Source: Terriglobia bacterium
GTDB taxonomy: Bacteria; Acidobacteriota; Terriglobia; Bryobacterales; Bryobacteraceae
Direction: 5' to 3'
Assembly: GCA_021325235.1 (NCBI GenBank)
Contig: JAJPHN010000029.1
Span: 1-64,000 of the forward strand
Length of the DNA: 64,000 nt
The translations under genes were made by a program, and so were the position numbers. Position 1 is the stretch's first letter; every line of letters begins with the position of its first letter. The notes under the pieces were generated by a model. The model was not told where the DNA came from. It ran no database searches and was given only the letters and a program-made list of their open reading frames with translations. Below, in pieces: positions 27,231-36,472 of this stretch.

Positions 27231-28199
27231 ATGTCGGCGCGCCTCGATCTTCGTCTGCCCGAGGTGGTGGAACTCGCCACGCTAAACACGGCGGAACTCG
27301 ACCCGCTTTTCCAGGAAGAGATTCAGGTGTGGGAAAAGCGCTTCGACTGGGACTTCCGCCCCTCGGCTGATCTTCTGCGCCGCTTCGTCCAGCTGCATTC
27401 GTTGAGTGGCTATGCGCTGGTGTCGGGCCAATCGGTGGCCGGCTACACGTACTTCGTGACGGAGGGCCGGAAAGGGCTGATTGGGGATTTCTTCCTGCGG
27501 TCGGAGTACGCGACTTCGAGCAATGAGATGAGCCTGCTCGGCGCGACCGTGCAGGGGCTGATGCTGGTTTCCGGCATTCGACGAATCGAAACGCAGCTCA
27601 TGACGATTCGCATGCCGCTTACCCAGCCACTTCCGTTTTCGCAATACGCCTCCCGTTACGACCGGCTGTTTATGGAAGTCGACCGAGGCACGATTGCGCG
27701 TCTTGCGCCTGCCACTGTCGGCCACGCAGTGAAGTTTCATGCCTGGGCCGAACGCTTCAACGAAGAGATTGCGCATCTGGTTGCGGCCGCCTATCGGGGG
27801 CACATCGATAGCGAGATCAACGACCAGTACCGCACGATTCCCGGGGCGCGCCACTTTCTCGGGAACATCATCCGGTATCCGGGTTGTGGGACGTTTTCAG
27901 CCGAAGGATCGGTGGTGGCGATCGATAGTAAGAGCGGACGGGTATGCGGAGCTGCGCTCGCGAGCACGGTTTCGCCCACGTCCGGGCATATTACGCAGCT
28001 TTGTATTTTGCCCGCAATTCGCGGCGCGCGGCTTGGTTATGAACTGCTTCGACAGGCGCTGGTGCGGCTATCTTCGCTCGGCTGCGGGACGGTCAGCCTG
28101 ACGGTTACTGCTTCAAATGCTGGAGCGATCCGGCTGTATGAATCGGTTGGTTTTCGCTCGGTGTCTACCTTTCCGGCGCTGGTCTGGGAGGGCTTCTAG
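27231..28199 (+). CDS. GNAT family N-acetyltransferase
   Basis: The 322 residues contain a C-terminal GNAT domain: LCILPAIRGARLGYELLRQA (with the R/Q-x-x-G-x-G/A acetyl-CoA loop as RGARLG) and SLTVTASNAGAIRLYESVGF near the end. The N-terminal half (residues about 20-150) has the shape of a second, degenerate GNAT domain (SGYALVSGQSVAGYTYFVTE) without the acetyl-CoA loop. This tandem layout is shared by some aminoglycoside and mycothiol acetyltransferases. Substrate unknown. Confidence 0.75.
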   Translation: MSARLDLRLPEVVELATLNTAELDPLFQEEIQVWEKRFDWDFRPSADLLRRFVQLHSLSGYALVSGQSVAGYTYFVTEGRKGLIGDFFLRSEYATSSNEMSLLGATVQGLMLVSGIRRIETQLMTIRMPLTQPLPFSQYASRYDRLFMEVDRGTIARLAPATVGHAVKFHAWAERFNEEIAHLVAAAYRGHIDSEINDQYRTIPGARHFLGNIIRYPGCGTFSAEGSVVAIDSKSGRVCGAALASTVSPTSGHITQLCILPAIRGARLGYELLRQALVRLSSLGCGTVSLTVTASNAGAIRLYESVGFRSVSTFPALVWEGF

Positions 28200-28204
28200 G
28201 CTGG

Positions 28205-29035
28205 ATGTTTTTTCTTGCGCACACACCGCGGGCGCCGCTGAGGCGCTATGTCCGTGCTCTCTGGTATTGTCGTGCGCCACAGATTGAGTATCCGCGTGAA
28301 CGCATCTTGCCTTCGGGATGCGCGCAGTTTGTTTTTGCACTTTCGCGACACTACCTGCTCGATGTATCGGAAGCCGGTGAGGAACGGTGCGCGGCACCGG
28401 CTTTGCTGGTGGGCCAGCGATCGAGCTACGAAATCGTTGCTACTTCCGATTTCGCCGGCTTGATCGGGGTGGTTTTTGAACCCGCCGTGTTGCCCGCCCT
28501 TGTGATGGACCGCGCCGATCTCTTCAGCGAACGCAACATTCCTCTCGAGGACTTCTGGGGCTGTAAGGCCACCGCATTGCTCGAGAAATTGCGGGAAGTC
28601 TCGCAGCCGGAACTGGCTCTCGAGTGTCTCGCGCAGTTCCTGCTGGCGGAATTCGTTCCACGCCTGCAACAAGCCCGGTTTGCGCTACATCCGGCGGTCG
28701 AGTTTGCCCTCGAACAGTTCCGAAGTGCGCCGAGTGTCGCCGCAATAGCGGACGTGGCCCGGCGAACTGGCTGGAGCCAGCGACGGTTCTCGCAAATCTT
28801 TCGCGAGCAGGTCGGATTCCGGCCAAAAGCATGGTGCAGAATAGCGCGCTTTCAGCGGGCCGTGCAGCAATTGCATGCCGGGCGCGAGATACGGTGGGCC
28901 GAAGTCGCCGCCGAGTGCGGGTTCTATGATCAATCGCACCTGGCCAACGAATTTCGCGCGTTCTCCGGGATTAACCTAAGCAGCTATCAATCCGCGCAGC
29001 CTCGCAAGTGGGCCAACCATCTGCCCACTGCTTAG
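28205..29035 (+). CDS. AraC family transcriptional regulator
   Basis: The 276 residues have a C-terminal AraC DNA-binding domain: SVAAIADVARRTGWSQRRFS, then QIFREQVGFRPKAWCRIARF and WAEVAAECGFYDQSHLANEF. The N-terminal 150 residues are a sensor of the type with RYVRALWYCRAPQIEYPRER and ILPSGCAQFVFALS, typical of regulators that pair with VOC proteins and small oxidoreductases. The start is ATG, six bases after the GNAT gene. The VOC gene downstream is a plausible target. Confidence 0.87.
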   Translation: MFFLAHTPRAPLRRYVRALWYCRAPQIEYPRERILPSGCAQFVFALSRHYLLDVSEAGEERCAAPALLVGQRSSYEIVATSDFAGLIGVVFEPAVLPALVMDRADLFSERNIPLEDFWGCKATALLEKLREVSQPELALECLAQFLLAEFVPRLQQARFALHPAVEFALEQFRSAPSVAAIADVARRTGWSQRRFSQIFREQVGFRPKAWCRIARFQRAVQQLHAGREIRWAEVAAECGFYDQSHLANEFRAFSGINLSSYQSAQPRKWANHLPTA

Positions 29036-29118
29036 CCATTTCCATTTTTTCCAAGACCCGGACGAGACTTGCGTGACAAGCTCGTATCAGGTTCAAACAG
29101 AACTCAGGATAAAATCGA

Positions 29119-29559
29119 ATGACCACGATAGCCACACACACAAGATCCAGCGTTATTCCCGCACTTCGCTATCACGACGCGCCCGCAGCCATGGACTGGC
29201 TGTGCAACGTACTCGGATTTGAGCGGCGCGCCGTATTTGCGGGACCGAATGGAACCATTGCTCATGCCGAACTGACGCTCGGGGGCGGCATGATTATGCT
29301 CGGCTCCCAGAAAGATGACGAGTACGGTCGTGGCTTGAAATCACCACAGGAGTTAGGGGGCTCCGAGAGCCGCACCAGCTATGTTGTGGTAGCGGATGCG
29401 GATGCTGTATATGCGCGGGCCAATGCGGCGGGCGCGACCATCGTGACGCCCATTCACGACACGCATTATGGAAGCCGCGATTTCACGGTACGGGATCCGG
29501 AAGGGCATAGCTGGAGCGTCGGCACGTATGACCCGTGGGCAGAGCCGAGCCAATCCTGA
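29119..29559 (+). CDS. VOC family protein (glyoxalase/bleomycin-resistance type)
   Basis: The 146 residues form two beta-alpha-beta-beta-beta modules. SVIPALRYHDAPAAMDWLCN, VLGFERRAVFAGPNG and AHAELTLGGGMIMLGS lie in the first, and YVVVADADAVYARANAAGAT followed by DFTVRDPEGHSWSVGTYDPW in the second. Metal ligands are probable but cannot be assigned. Sequence style is closest to PhnB/YkoW-like VOC members. A weak AGGATA ribosome-binding site precedes the ATG. It follows an AraC regulator by 83 bases. Confidence 0.85.
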   Translation: MTTIATHTRSSVIPALRYHDAPAAMDWLCNVLGFERRAVFAGPNGTIAHAELTLGGGMIMLGSQKDDEYGRGLKSPQELGGSESRTSYVVVADADAVYARANAAGATIVTPIHDTHYGSRDFTVRDPEGHSWSVGTYDPWAEPSQS

Positions 29560-29571
29560 CGGCGGCGAGAC

Positions 29572-30441
29572 CTATTTCGACGCAGCCAGGTAACGACGGA
29601 AGAACGCCAGTGTGGCGAGCGCGAGCTGGCGGCGCGCTTCCGGTGTTTGGAATGTGTGTGCGTCGTCGACTTTGATGAATTCTGCCGGCACGCCATTCGC
29701 CCTGAGCTTGTCGTACAGCTCCTGCGACTGCGAAATGCGGACTTCGTCATCGCGCGTTCCGTGGACGATCAGAAAGGGGGCGGAGTTCTTTGTAACGTGA
29801 GAAATGGGTGAGGCGGCAAGCCACGCTTTCTCGTTGCTCGATCCGAAGAAGCGGGTGAAGAACGCGTCTCCGTCAGCATCGTGATCTCGCGTGAAATCGC
29901 TCGGGCCGCTCACGTCTACGACAGCCTGCACTTTGCTCGAAAACTCTGAGAGCGGAGCGTTCTTGTGTTCTCGCGTGTCCTCGAGCCCGAGTAAGGCAGC
30001 GAGCTGAGCTCCCGCCGAATGGCCGAAGGCGCCGATGCGATCCGGGTCGACCTGATACTTCGACGCGTTCGCCCGGATCCAGCGGACCGCAAGCTGAACA
30101 TCGTCCAGCTGCGACGGCCAGCGATTTCGATCGCCATCGAAGAGCCGGTAATCGGCCGCAAATCCGACGTATCCATTGCGCGCGAGGAACTGGCCCATAC
30201 CGGTCATGGTGCTCTTGTCGAAGCTGGTCCAGCCGCCGCCGTGAAGAAGTATGACGCCCGCGCTCACTTGCGAGCCGGAAGCGGTTGGCTGGTAGATATC
30301 GAGGTGCAGCGCAGTACCAGCGATGGTTCCGTACACGACGTCTTTCTCGACGTTTACCGATGCGGATTGTGCTTGTGCCGACAGCGAAAGGGCGAGAAGA
30401 AGGAATACCGCTGCCGGCCCGTGCGTGGTTGGGATATGCAA
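29572..30441 (-). CDS. Secreted alpha/beta hydrolase (esterase/lipase-like)
   Basis: The 289 residues have a signal peptide (VFLLLALSLSAQAQ) and a BD-FAE/carboxylesterase layout: the oxyanion motif HGGGW at 67-71, a nucleophile in GAFGHSAGAQ (Ser142), an acid in HGTRDDEV (Asp231 or 232) and His262 in VDDAHTF. The TTG start at 30441 follows GAGGAG. It would cleave acyl or feruloyl esters outside the cytoplasm, consistent with the polysaccharide genes nearby. A porin gene lies 44 bases upstream on the same strand. Confidence 0.85.
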   Translation of the reverse strand: MHIPTTHGPAAVFLLLALSLSAQAQSASVNVEKDVVYGTIAGTALHLDIYQPTASGSQVSAGVILLHGGGWTSFDKSTMTGMGQFLARNGYVGFAADYRLFDGDRNRWPSQLDDVQLAVRWIRANASKYQVDPDRIGAFGHSAGAQLAALLGLEDTREHKNAPLSEFSSKVQAVVDVSGPSDFTRDHDADGDAFFTRFFGSSNEKAWLAASPISHVTKNSAPFLIVHGTRDDEVRISQSQELYDKLRANGVPAEFIKVDDAHTFQTPEARRQLALATLAFFRRYLAASK

Positions 30442-30485
30442 AGAGACTCCTCGCAGGGAGGATTGTATCGTGCGCCGATCGGCGG

Positions 30486-31640
30486 CTAATGTTTGATGGG
30501 GAAAAACGCGATCAGGCCGACGGTGACGGTCGACTGTGACTTTGAAACTCCATACGCAGCCCCGCGATCGAAATAGGGTACGTTCGAGTCATCGCGGCGA
30601 TATTCGAGCCGGCCGAGCAGGCCGTCGAGCATCTTGTACTCGCCAGTGAGCGTGACCTCATGCAACTGCTGCCGGGTTCCGGTGGTGAAGCCCGAAGGAT
30701 CGTTGTAGTACTCTGCACGCGGACTGAAAGCGATGCGCTTGGTTGCCTGAAAGTGCGCGGCGACGGCCACCCCGTACCAGCGATTCAAACTGTTCAGCAA
30801 TGCGTGCTGCTGGCCGTAATCGAAGTTCACGTAGGCGCTGAAGCGGTCGGCGGGCGTGAGCAGCAGAGTGGTGTCGTACAGATTGCGATTGCCGCGGGTA
30901 GCTGCAGTCCATTGCGGACCGACGTAATAGTTGTTATTCCAGGTGAACTTCTTCCGTGTTACGGCGCTTGTCAGCCCGACCGTCCGCATATTATTGCCAT
31001 GCTGATCGACGATTGTGTTCCAGCCATCGATCACCTGAACACCTGCGTTGAAGCTGCCGCCGATGGGCATTGAAGCGCGAAGGCCGAAGTGATAGTAGGG
31101 AGTGGCCAGCGCAAACAGTAGCGAGCGCGAATAGTTCCAGTTGTCCTTGGTTTCGATCACCTCGGCGCCGGCTGAGGTTGCGAAATCGCCGAGATCGATT
31201 TCGAGCCCTTTCCAGCTCCTGGGCTTCACACTGACGTAGGCCTGCTCGAGGAAGCGAAAGCCGGCGGGGTCCGGTACCGGCGTGTGCATGATCTGCATGG
31301 CCCGCCCGAAGCCGATATCAACGTGAAAGCCGATCGGGTCCGGATCGCGGTTTAGCGTGAGCCTCAGCAGATTCAGGTCCACGCGATCCGTTCGATCATT
31401 GAAGTTGTACAGACCGTTCAGATTGCTGTCGGGATGATTGTTGTTGAAGCTGTAGTAGCCGTCGAACAATGCAGAAAAATCGATGTTGTCCCAGCGAACC
31501 GCGGTTGTGGAAAAGATGGTAGCCGACGGCGGAGAGGTTTGCTGGTTGTTCGCGGGCGGCTGCTGCCCGGGGCCGTCCTGCGTCCATCCAAAATGAGTTG
31601 CCATGAAAAACAGCGATGCAAGCGCGGCACCTTTGAACAA
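30486..31640 (-). CDS. Putative outer-membrane beta-barrel porin (BBP2-like)
   Basis: After a signal peptide (MFKGAALASLFFMATHFGWT) and a Gln/Pro-rich linker, the 384 residues alternate polar and hydrophobic positions as in a barrel: DFSALFDGYYSFNNNHPDSN, GFHVDIGFGRAMQIM, KGLEIDLGDFATSAGAEVIE, RKKFTWNNNYYVGPQW and a final STVTVGLIAFFPIKH. The GAEVIETKDNWNYSRSLLF block is typical of BBP2 family proteins. The TTG start has AAGGGA seven bases upstream. Likely solute unknown. Confidence 0.8.
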   Translation of the reverse strand: MFKGAALASLFFMATHFGWTQDGPGQQPPANNQQTSPPSATIFSTTAVRWDNIDFSALFDGYYSFNNNHPDSNLNGLYNFNDRTDRVDLNLLRLTLNRDPDPIGFHVDIGFGRAMQIMHTPVPDPAGFRFLEQAYVSVKPRSWKGLEIDLGDFATSAGAEVIETKDNWNYSRSLLFALATPYYHFGLRASMPIGGSFNAGVQVIDGWNTIVDQHGNNMRTVGLTSAVTRKKFTWNNNYYVGPQWTAATRGNRNLYDTTLLLTPADRFSAYVNFDYGQQHALLNSLNRWYGVAVAAHFQATKRIAFSPRAEYYNDPSGFTTGTRQQLHEVTLTGEYKMLDGLLGRLEYRRDDSNVPYFDRGAAYGVSKSQSTVTVGLIAFFPIKH

Positions 31641-31754
31641 GATTTTTCCCTTGTTCTAAGCTAACGTGCGCGGAATTCCAAACTGCTGTGAAGGCGCGAG
31701 TATTGTTCGGCCAGACTGCTCGCAAGCGGAATCTCGTGAGGATTTGAGGATGGT

Positions 31755-34352
31755 TTACTCGGCGCGTATGGCTCGGATGGGATCGACGCGCAGCGCTCGA
31801 ATGGCAGGCAGAAAGCTGCCGGCGCACGCCATGGCAAACGCGGTGAAGGCGGCGATCGTATAGGTGGCCGGATCGGTCGGGGATATGCCGGCCAGCAATC
31901 CTGCGACCGAGCGCGCGGCCGCCACGCTGAGAGCCAGCCCGAGCGCAATTCCGATGAGGGCGAGAAGAAGACTTTGGCCCATGACGAGGCCGAGTATTTG
32001 CCCGGGCTGCGCTCCGACGGCCATGCGTACACCGATCTCACGCGTGCGGCTGCCGACGGCGAAGGCAAGCAGCCCGTGGATGCCGATCGCGGTGAGAAGA
32101 ATCGCGATGAGAGCGAAGGTGCCGAGCGCAATCAGCTGTGTACGCCGGGGCGCCCAATCTTCGGCGACAATCTCATCGAGCGTCTGGATATCCGAAATTG
32201 GCTGCTGGGGATCCGCTTCCGCGATGATGTGGCGAACGCGAGGCAGAAGTTGCTCGATTTTCAGACTGGAGCGGATGGCCAGATCCTTGGGTGCATACCA
32301 GATGAGATCTCCGTCGCCGACCTGGCGATAGGGTAAGTAAACCTGGGGCTCACTTTCGCGTTCGAGGCCGCGCACACGTACGTTGCCGACGATTCCCACA
32401 ACGGTTCGGTCGGCAAAAGCAAACGCGAAATGGCGCCCGAGCGGATCCTGTTTGGGCCAGTACTGGCGCGCAAACGATTCACTCACCACTGCTACATATT
32501 GCGATTTAGGACCATCGGACTCACGCAGCGTCCGGCCGCTACGCAGGGGAATATTGAGCGTACGAAAGAAGTCCGGCGTCACGAAGCGAAGGCTTGCCTC
32601 ATGGAAAGCGCGATCCAATTCGGAATTCTGCCCGGCTATTGCGACCGGCCAAATTCCGCCCTGCATCACGATCGGAAGAAAACTTGTGAATGCGGCACTA
32701 TCGACCCCGGGTGTCTGCCGAATCCTGGCCAGCACCGAATCATAGAACGCCGTTCGCACGGCGACCTTTTCGTAGCGGGGCTGTGTGAGAGCGGTGCGCA
32801 TGGTGAGCACATGTTCGGAACGAAAACCGGGATCGACCTGCTCGAGTTTCCAGAGAGCACGCAACAGCAAGCCGCAGGAAAGCACGAGCACGAGCGACAG
32901 AGCAATTTCGCCGACAATCAGCCCCGAGCGCAACCGTTCTCCGCTGCTACTGAGCGAAACGCCCGAGCGCTCTCCTAATCCGGCGGGCGCGAGCTCGCCA
33001 CTGGCCCGCAGCGCCGGGATCAGGCCGAAGCACAACCCAGTGAGTACGACCAGCGCAAATGAGACGAGCAGCACGCGGCCATCGATGCTGGCTACCGAGG
33101 CGATGGGCAGGCTGCTGGGGACAAGTTTTTTGAGCAGCGGTACCGCCGCCTCGGCCAGTCCGATGCCGACAACTCCACCGAGTAGTGCAATCGCGAGGCT
33201 CTCAGTGAGCATCTGACGAACGAGGCGCTCGCGCCCAGCGCCCAGGGCGGCTCGAAGTGCCAGTTCTCTTTGCCGAAGCAGCGCACGCGACAGCAGCAGG
33301 TTGGCGAGATTGGTGCAGGAAATAATGAGCACGCAGAAGGATGCGCCCAGCAGCGCGAAAAGCATAATGCGCGAGCGGCCGGACAGTTCGTCGCGGAGCG
33401 GATTAACGGTAACGCCCACATGCTCGTTGTCCTTCGGATACTCGCGCCGCAGCTCTTCGGAGACAATCCCCATCTCGGCGCGTGCCTGCTCGCGTGAAAC
33501 GCCGGGCCGCAGCTTTGCGATGACGCGCAGATAGTTGTTGTTGCGATCCTCAAAGTCTTCGGGCTTGAAGCGCATGGCTGTCCAGATCTGGACGGCTGGG
33601 CGAGGGAACTGAAATTCACCGGGCATAACGCCGATGACGGTGTACGGCTCGCCGTCTAGCTCGATCTTGCGGGTCAGGATGTTTGGATCTGCGCCGAAGC
33701 GTCCCTGCCACATGGCATAGCTCAGGATCACGGTGCCGGGTGCGCCGGGCTGATCGTCGGCTTGCGAGAAGATTCGTCCCAGCAGCGGGCGCGCCCCCAG
33801 CATCGGAAGCAGGTCGCTGGTGAATGCGTTGCCCTCCACCTGCTCGGGATCGCCTACTCCGGTCATGCTCACCGAGAGGCCGCGGAAAGCTGCCATTCCG
33901 CTGAAGGAGTGGCTCAGCCGCTTCCAGTCGCTATAGTTCGCAGGCGACGGTTCCATGGTGGTGTAGTTGCCGGGAGACATGTCCTCCCAAAGCTTCACCA
34001 GCCGGTTCGCTTCGGGGAAGGGAAGTGGCCGAAGCAGGACGTGATCGGTGACGCTGTAAGCCGCCGTGGTTGCGCCTACACCGAGCGCTGCCACCAGGAT
34101 GGCCGTGATGGCGAAGCCAGGCGAACGCGCGAACAGCCGAGCGCAGTAGCGGAGGTCCTGCCGGAGTAAATCCCAATGCGCCGCGAGAGCGCTCGGCAGC
34201 GTATCGGCGATGCTTTCGAGCCACAGAAGCAAGCGTGCAAAGGGCGGAGAGGCATTGCGGCTTCGCAACGCGAATACTTTGGCGAGCTCTTCTTCGTACT
34301 GCACGCGAAAGGCGGCCGGATACAGCCGGAGCAGAAGGCGATAAAAGCGCAT
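31755..34352 (-). CDS. ABC transporter permease, acidobacterial duplicated orphan type
   Basis: The 865 residues have an N-terminal helix-rich prefix (MRFYRLLLRLYPAAFRVQYE), a first helix (GFAITAILVAALGVGATTAA), a MacB periplasmic domain (NRLVKLWEDM, FQFPRPAVQIWTAMRFKPED), an FtsX block of three helices near 330-440, a second MacB domain (LTMRTALTQPRYEKVAVRTA) and a second FtsX block at the C-terminus. This is the duplicated permease family expanded in Acidobacteria. The ATPase partner is not in this window. The start shares one base with the upstream padR stop (TAATG). Confidence 0.92.
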   Translation of the reverse strand: MRFYRLLLRLYPAAFRVQYEEELAKVFALRSRNASPPFARLLLWLESIADTLPSALAAHWDLLRQDLRYCARLFARSPGFAITAILVAALGVGATTAAYSVTDHVLLRPLPFPEANRLVKLWEDMSPGNYTTMEPSPANYSDWKRLSHSFSGMAAFRGLSVSMTGVGDPEQVEGNAFTSDLLPMLGARPLLGRIFSQADDQPGAPGTVILSYAMWQGRFGADPNILTRKIELDGEPYTVIGVMPGEFQFPRPAVQIWTAMRFKPEDFEDRNNNYLRVIAKLRPGVSREQARAEMGIVSEELRREYPKDNEHVGVTVNPLRDELSGRSRIMLFALLGASFCVLIISCTNLANLLLSRALLRQRELALRAALGAGRERLVRQMLTESLAIALLGGVVGIGLAEAAVPLLKKLVPSSLPIASVASIDGRVLLVSFALVVLTGLCFGLIPALRASGELAPAGLGERSGVSLSSSGERLRSGLIVGEIALSLVLVLSCGLLLRALWKLEQVDPGFRSEHVLTMRTALTQPRYEKVAVRTAFYDSVLARIRQTPGVDSAAFTSFLPIVMQGGIWPVAIAGQNSELDRAFHEASLRFVTPDFFRTLNIPLRSGRTLRESDGPKSQYVAVVSESFARQYWPKQDPLGRHFAFAFADRTVVGIVGNVRVRGLERESEPQVYLPYRQVGDGDLIWYAPKDLAIRSSLKIEQLLPRVRHIIAEADPQQPISDIQTLDEIVAEDWAPRRTQLIALGTFALIAILLTAIGIHGLLAFAVGSRTREIGVRMAVGAQPGQILGLVMGQSLLLALIGIALGLALSVAAARSVAGLLAGISPTDPATYTIAAFTAFAMACAGSFLPAIRALRVDPIRAIRAE

Positions 34353-34702
34353 TACGCTTTCCCCGGCGCGAATCCGCTGGCGCGTGCCATTTTCACCAGC
34401 TCGGCGAACCGCGCTGTTTCGGCGCGGGCAACTCGTTCGCCGAAGCGGGTCAGCCGGTAATAACGGCGGCGCTCATCGTCGAGTTCGGGATCAGGCCGCT
34501 CTTCGGTTTCTTCGATCAGCCCCTGCTCGAGCATGCGCTGGATGGAGCGGTAGAGCGTTCCGGCGCTCAGCCGTAGCTTGCCGGCCGTGCGTGCCGCGAC
34601 ATCCTGAATGATCGCGTAGCCATGGCGGTCCTGATCGGCGAGCGAGAGCAAGATGTGAAATGTGGCCGAGGGAAGCGGCAGAAGTTCATGCGGGTCCGGC
34701 AT
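34352..34702 (-). CDS. PadR family transcriptional regulator
   Basis: The 116 residues form a winged helix: FHILLSLADQDRHGYAIIQD, TAGKLRLSAGTLYRSIQRML, EQGLIEETEE and RRRYYRLTRFGERVARAE. Lacking the long C-terminal dimer helix, it is the short PadR-like form that usually precedes these permeases. It probably represses its own operon. The ATG lies eight bases after a -10 element, so the mRNA is close to leaderless. Its last base is shared with the permease ATG. Confidence 0.92.
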   Translation of the reverse strand: MPDPHELLPLPSATFHILLSLADQDRHGYAIIQDVAARTAGKLRLSAGTLYRSIQRMLEQGLIEETEERPDPELDDERRRYYRLTRFGERVARAETARFAELVKMARASGFAPGKA

Positions 34703-34705
34703 AGG

Positions 34706-34748
34706 TTGAGAATATATCCGCTCTGGCTATATTGTCAATGGCTATATT
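34706..34748. promoter_or_regulatory. Overlapping divergent promoters and a 10-base direct repeat
   Basis: On the minus strand TTGACA (34738-34733), a 16-base spacer and TATATT (34716-34711) form a near-consensus promoter for padR. On the + strand TTGAGA (34706-34711), 16 bases and TATATT (34728-34733) form one for the Hsp70-like gene. TGGCTATATT occurs twice (34724-34733 and 34739-34748), overlapping both. The repeat may be a PadR operator; this is inferred from position only. Confidence 0.7.
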
Positions 34749-34773
34749 CAACCCGGCTTGTCACCATGGAGGG

Positions 34774-36054
34774 ATGCGCGTCGGCTTCGACTTCGGCACA
34801 ACCAACAGCTCGATCGCGCTGGCAGCAGAGAACGGCGAGGTGCGAATGGCGCAATTCTCATTAGCATCCGGCGCCGCGACCGAATCCTGGCGCTCGCTGC
34901 TGTATCTGCTCAAAATCACGGAGCGTGGGCGGTCGACCATTCGCTCCTGGAGCGGACCGCTGGGCATCGAACGCTACCTGGGCGGCGAGGATGAGAAAGG
35001 GCGGCTGGTTCAGTCGCTTAAATCGTTTCTATCGAGCCACGGATTGCGCAGCACGGAGGTCTTTGGACGTCAGATTGCGCTGGAGGATCTGGTGGCGCGC
35101 ATCATTCGTGATATCCGGACAAGCGCGGAAGAGCAGTTCGGTATTCCAATTAGAGCAGCGGTTGTCGGACGGCCGGTGCGCTTTGTGGGAGCTAAATCGG
35201 AGGCTGACGACGAATTTGCAGCGGGGCGACTGCGGGTGGCGTTACAGCACGCCGGCTTTGAGGATGTGGCTTTCGAATACGAGCCGGTGGCGGCGGCCTG
35301 GTTCTACCAATCGAAGCTCGAACGCGACGAGCTGATTCTGATTGGCGATTTCGGGGGCGGTACGAGCGATTTCTCGCTGATTCGCGTAGGCCCGTCGTAT
35401 CGCAGGAGCGAGGCAGCGGAGCAGGTACTTGGGAATCAGGGGCTCGGGCTGGCCGGCGACGCGTTCGATGCCAAGATCGTGCGTCACTTGGTCTCGCCGG
35501 CACTCGGTGCGAACACCGAGCTGCGTTCGGGCGATAAGCTGCTGCCTGTGCCGGGATGGGTGTATCGCAAGCTCGAGCGCTGGCATCATCTTTCGCTGCT
35601 GCGCTCGCAGGAGACTCTGAATCTGCTGCGCAGCGTGGAGCGGCAGGCGCTCCAGCCGGACAAAATTGCGCATTTACTGTACCTGATCCAGCATGATCGG
35701 GGATACGTTCTGCATCAGGCCGTACAGCGCGTGAAGGTGGAATTGTCGCGCTCGACCTCGGCGCGGTTTTGCTTCAGTGATGGCGACGTGGAACTCACGG
35801 CGGATGTGAGCCGCGCAGAGTTCGAGGAGTGGATTGCGGACGAGCTGAAGATGATCGAGCGCAGCGTCTCGGAACTGCTGGCGAAAACAGGAACCGAGGA
35901 GGGAGCCGTGGATCGGGTGTTCCTCACCGGCGGTTCGTCATTCGTGCCGGCGGTACGGCGCATCTTCGAGCGAAGGTTCGGGGCAGAGCGGATCCGCACC
36001 GGCGACGAATTTACATCGGTGGCGCGCGGGCTCGCGCTCAAATCGTCTGAGTAG
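34774..36054 (+). CDS. Hsp70-like protein (YegD-type)
   Basis: The 426 residues have the actin/Hsp70 nucleotide fold: MRVGFDFGTTNSSIAL at the start (phosphate 1), ILIGDFGGGTSDFSLIRVG near residue 190 (phosphate 2) and VFLTGGSSFVPAVRRIF at about 385 (adenosine site). There is no peptide-binding domain, so it resembles YegD-type short chaperones. The ATG at 34774 gives FDFGTT at the usual place; an in-frame TTG at 34732 lies within the promoter. Its 3' end overlaps the convergent yraN gene by 17 bases. Substrate unknown. Confidence 0.88.
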   Translation: MRVGFDFGTTNSSIALAAENGEVRMAQFSLASGAATESWRSLLYLLKITERGRSTIRSWSGPLGIERYLGGEDEKGRLVQSLKSFLSSHGLRSTEVFGRQIALEDLVARIIRDIRTSAEEQFGIPIRAAVVGRPVRFVGAKSEADDEFAAGRLRVALQHAGFEDVAFEYEPVAAAWFYQSKLERDELILIGDFGGGTSDFSLIRVGPSYRRSEAAEQVLGNQGLGLAGDAFDAKIVRHLVSPALGANTELRSGDKLLPVPGWVYRKLERWHHLSLLRSQETLNLLRSVERQALQPDKIAHLLYLIQHDRGYVLHQAVQRVKVELSRSTSARFCFSDGDVELTADVSRAEFEEWIADELKMIERSVSELLAKTGTEEGAVDRVFLTGGSSFVPAVRRIFERRFGAERIRTGDEFTSVARGLALKSSE

Positions 36055-36472
36055 AACTCGGATCAAAGGCGCGGCCGTGGAAGAAAACGTCTTTGTAATG
36101 CGAAATTGCGGGCGGATTGGTGAAGACGATCGAGATGGTGTCGAAACGCACGTTATTCCACGAATCACCTGAGCGCGTGACGAAACTGCGAGCCGCGCGG
36201 ATAATGCGCTTCTCTTTTTCCTTATCGATGGCGCGATCCGGAGAGCCGAAATCCGCGGTAGCGCGCGATTTCACTTCGACAAAAACCAGCGTGCCGGCAT
36301 CGCGAGCCACGATGTCGATTTCAGAATCGGCACCGGGCTTGTAGTTACGCGCGACGACCGAATAACCGCAGCTGCGCAGGTAACGGTGCGCCAGATCCTC
36401 GCCTTTCCGGCCAAGCGCGGCCTGCGGGGTTAACGCCCGCCGCTCACGGCGTTGCCGCGCCGCGTCGCTCAA
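36038..36472 (-). CDS. YraN family (UPF0102) nuclease-like protein
   Basis: A restriction-endonuclease-like fold of the YraN/UPF0102 type. Residues from LGRKGEDLAHRYLRSCGYSV and NYKPGADSEIDIVARDAGTL followed by VFVEVKSRATADFG carry the D-E-x-K core. Function unknown. The TTG at 36472 overlaps the methyltransferase TGA (TTGA), giving 144 residues. An ATG at 36541 would add 23 residues but overlap the upstream gene by 73 bases. The 3' end overlaps the convergent Hsp70-like gene by 17 bases. Confidence 0.87.
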   Translation of the reverse strand: MSDAARQRRERRALTPQAALGRKGEDLAHRYLRSCGYSVVARNYKPGADSEIDIVARDAGTLVFVEVKSRATADFGSPDRAIDKEKEKRIIRAARSFVTRSGDSWNNVRFDTISIVFTNPPAISHYKDVFFHGRAFDPSSTQTI

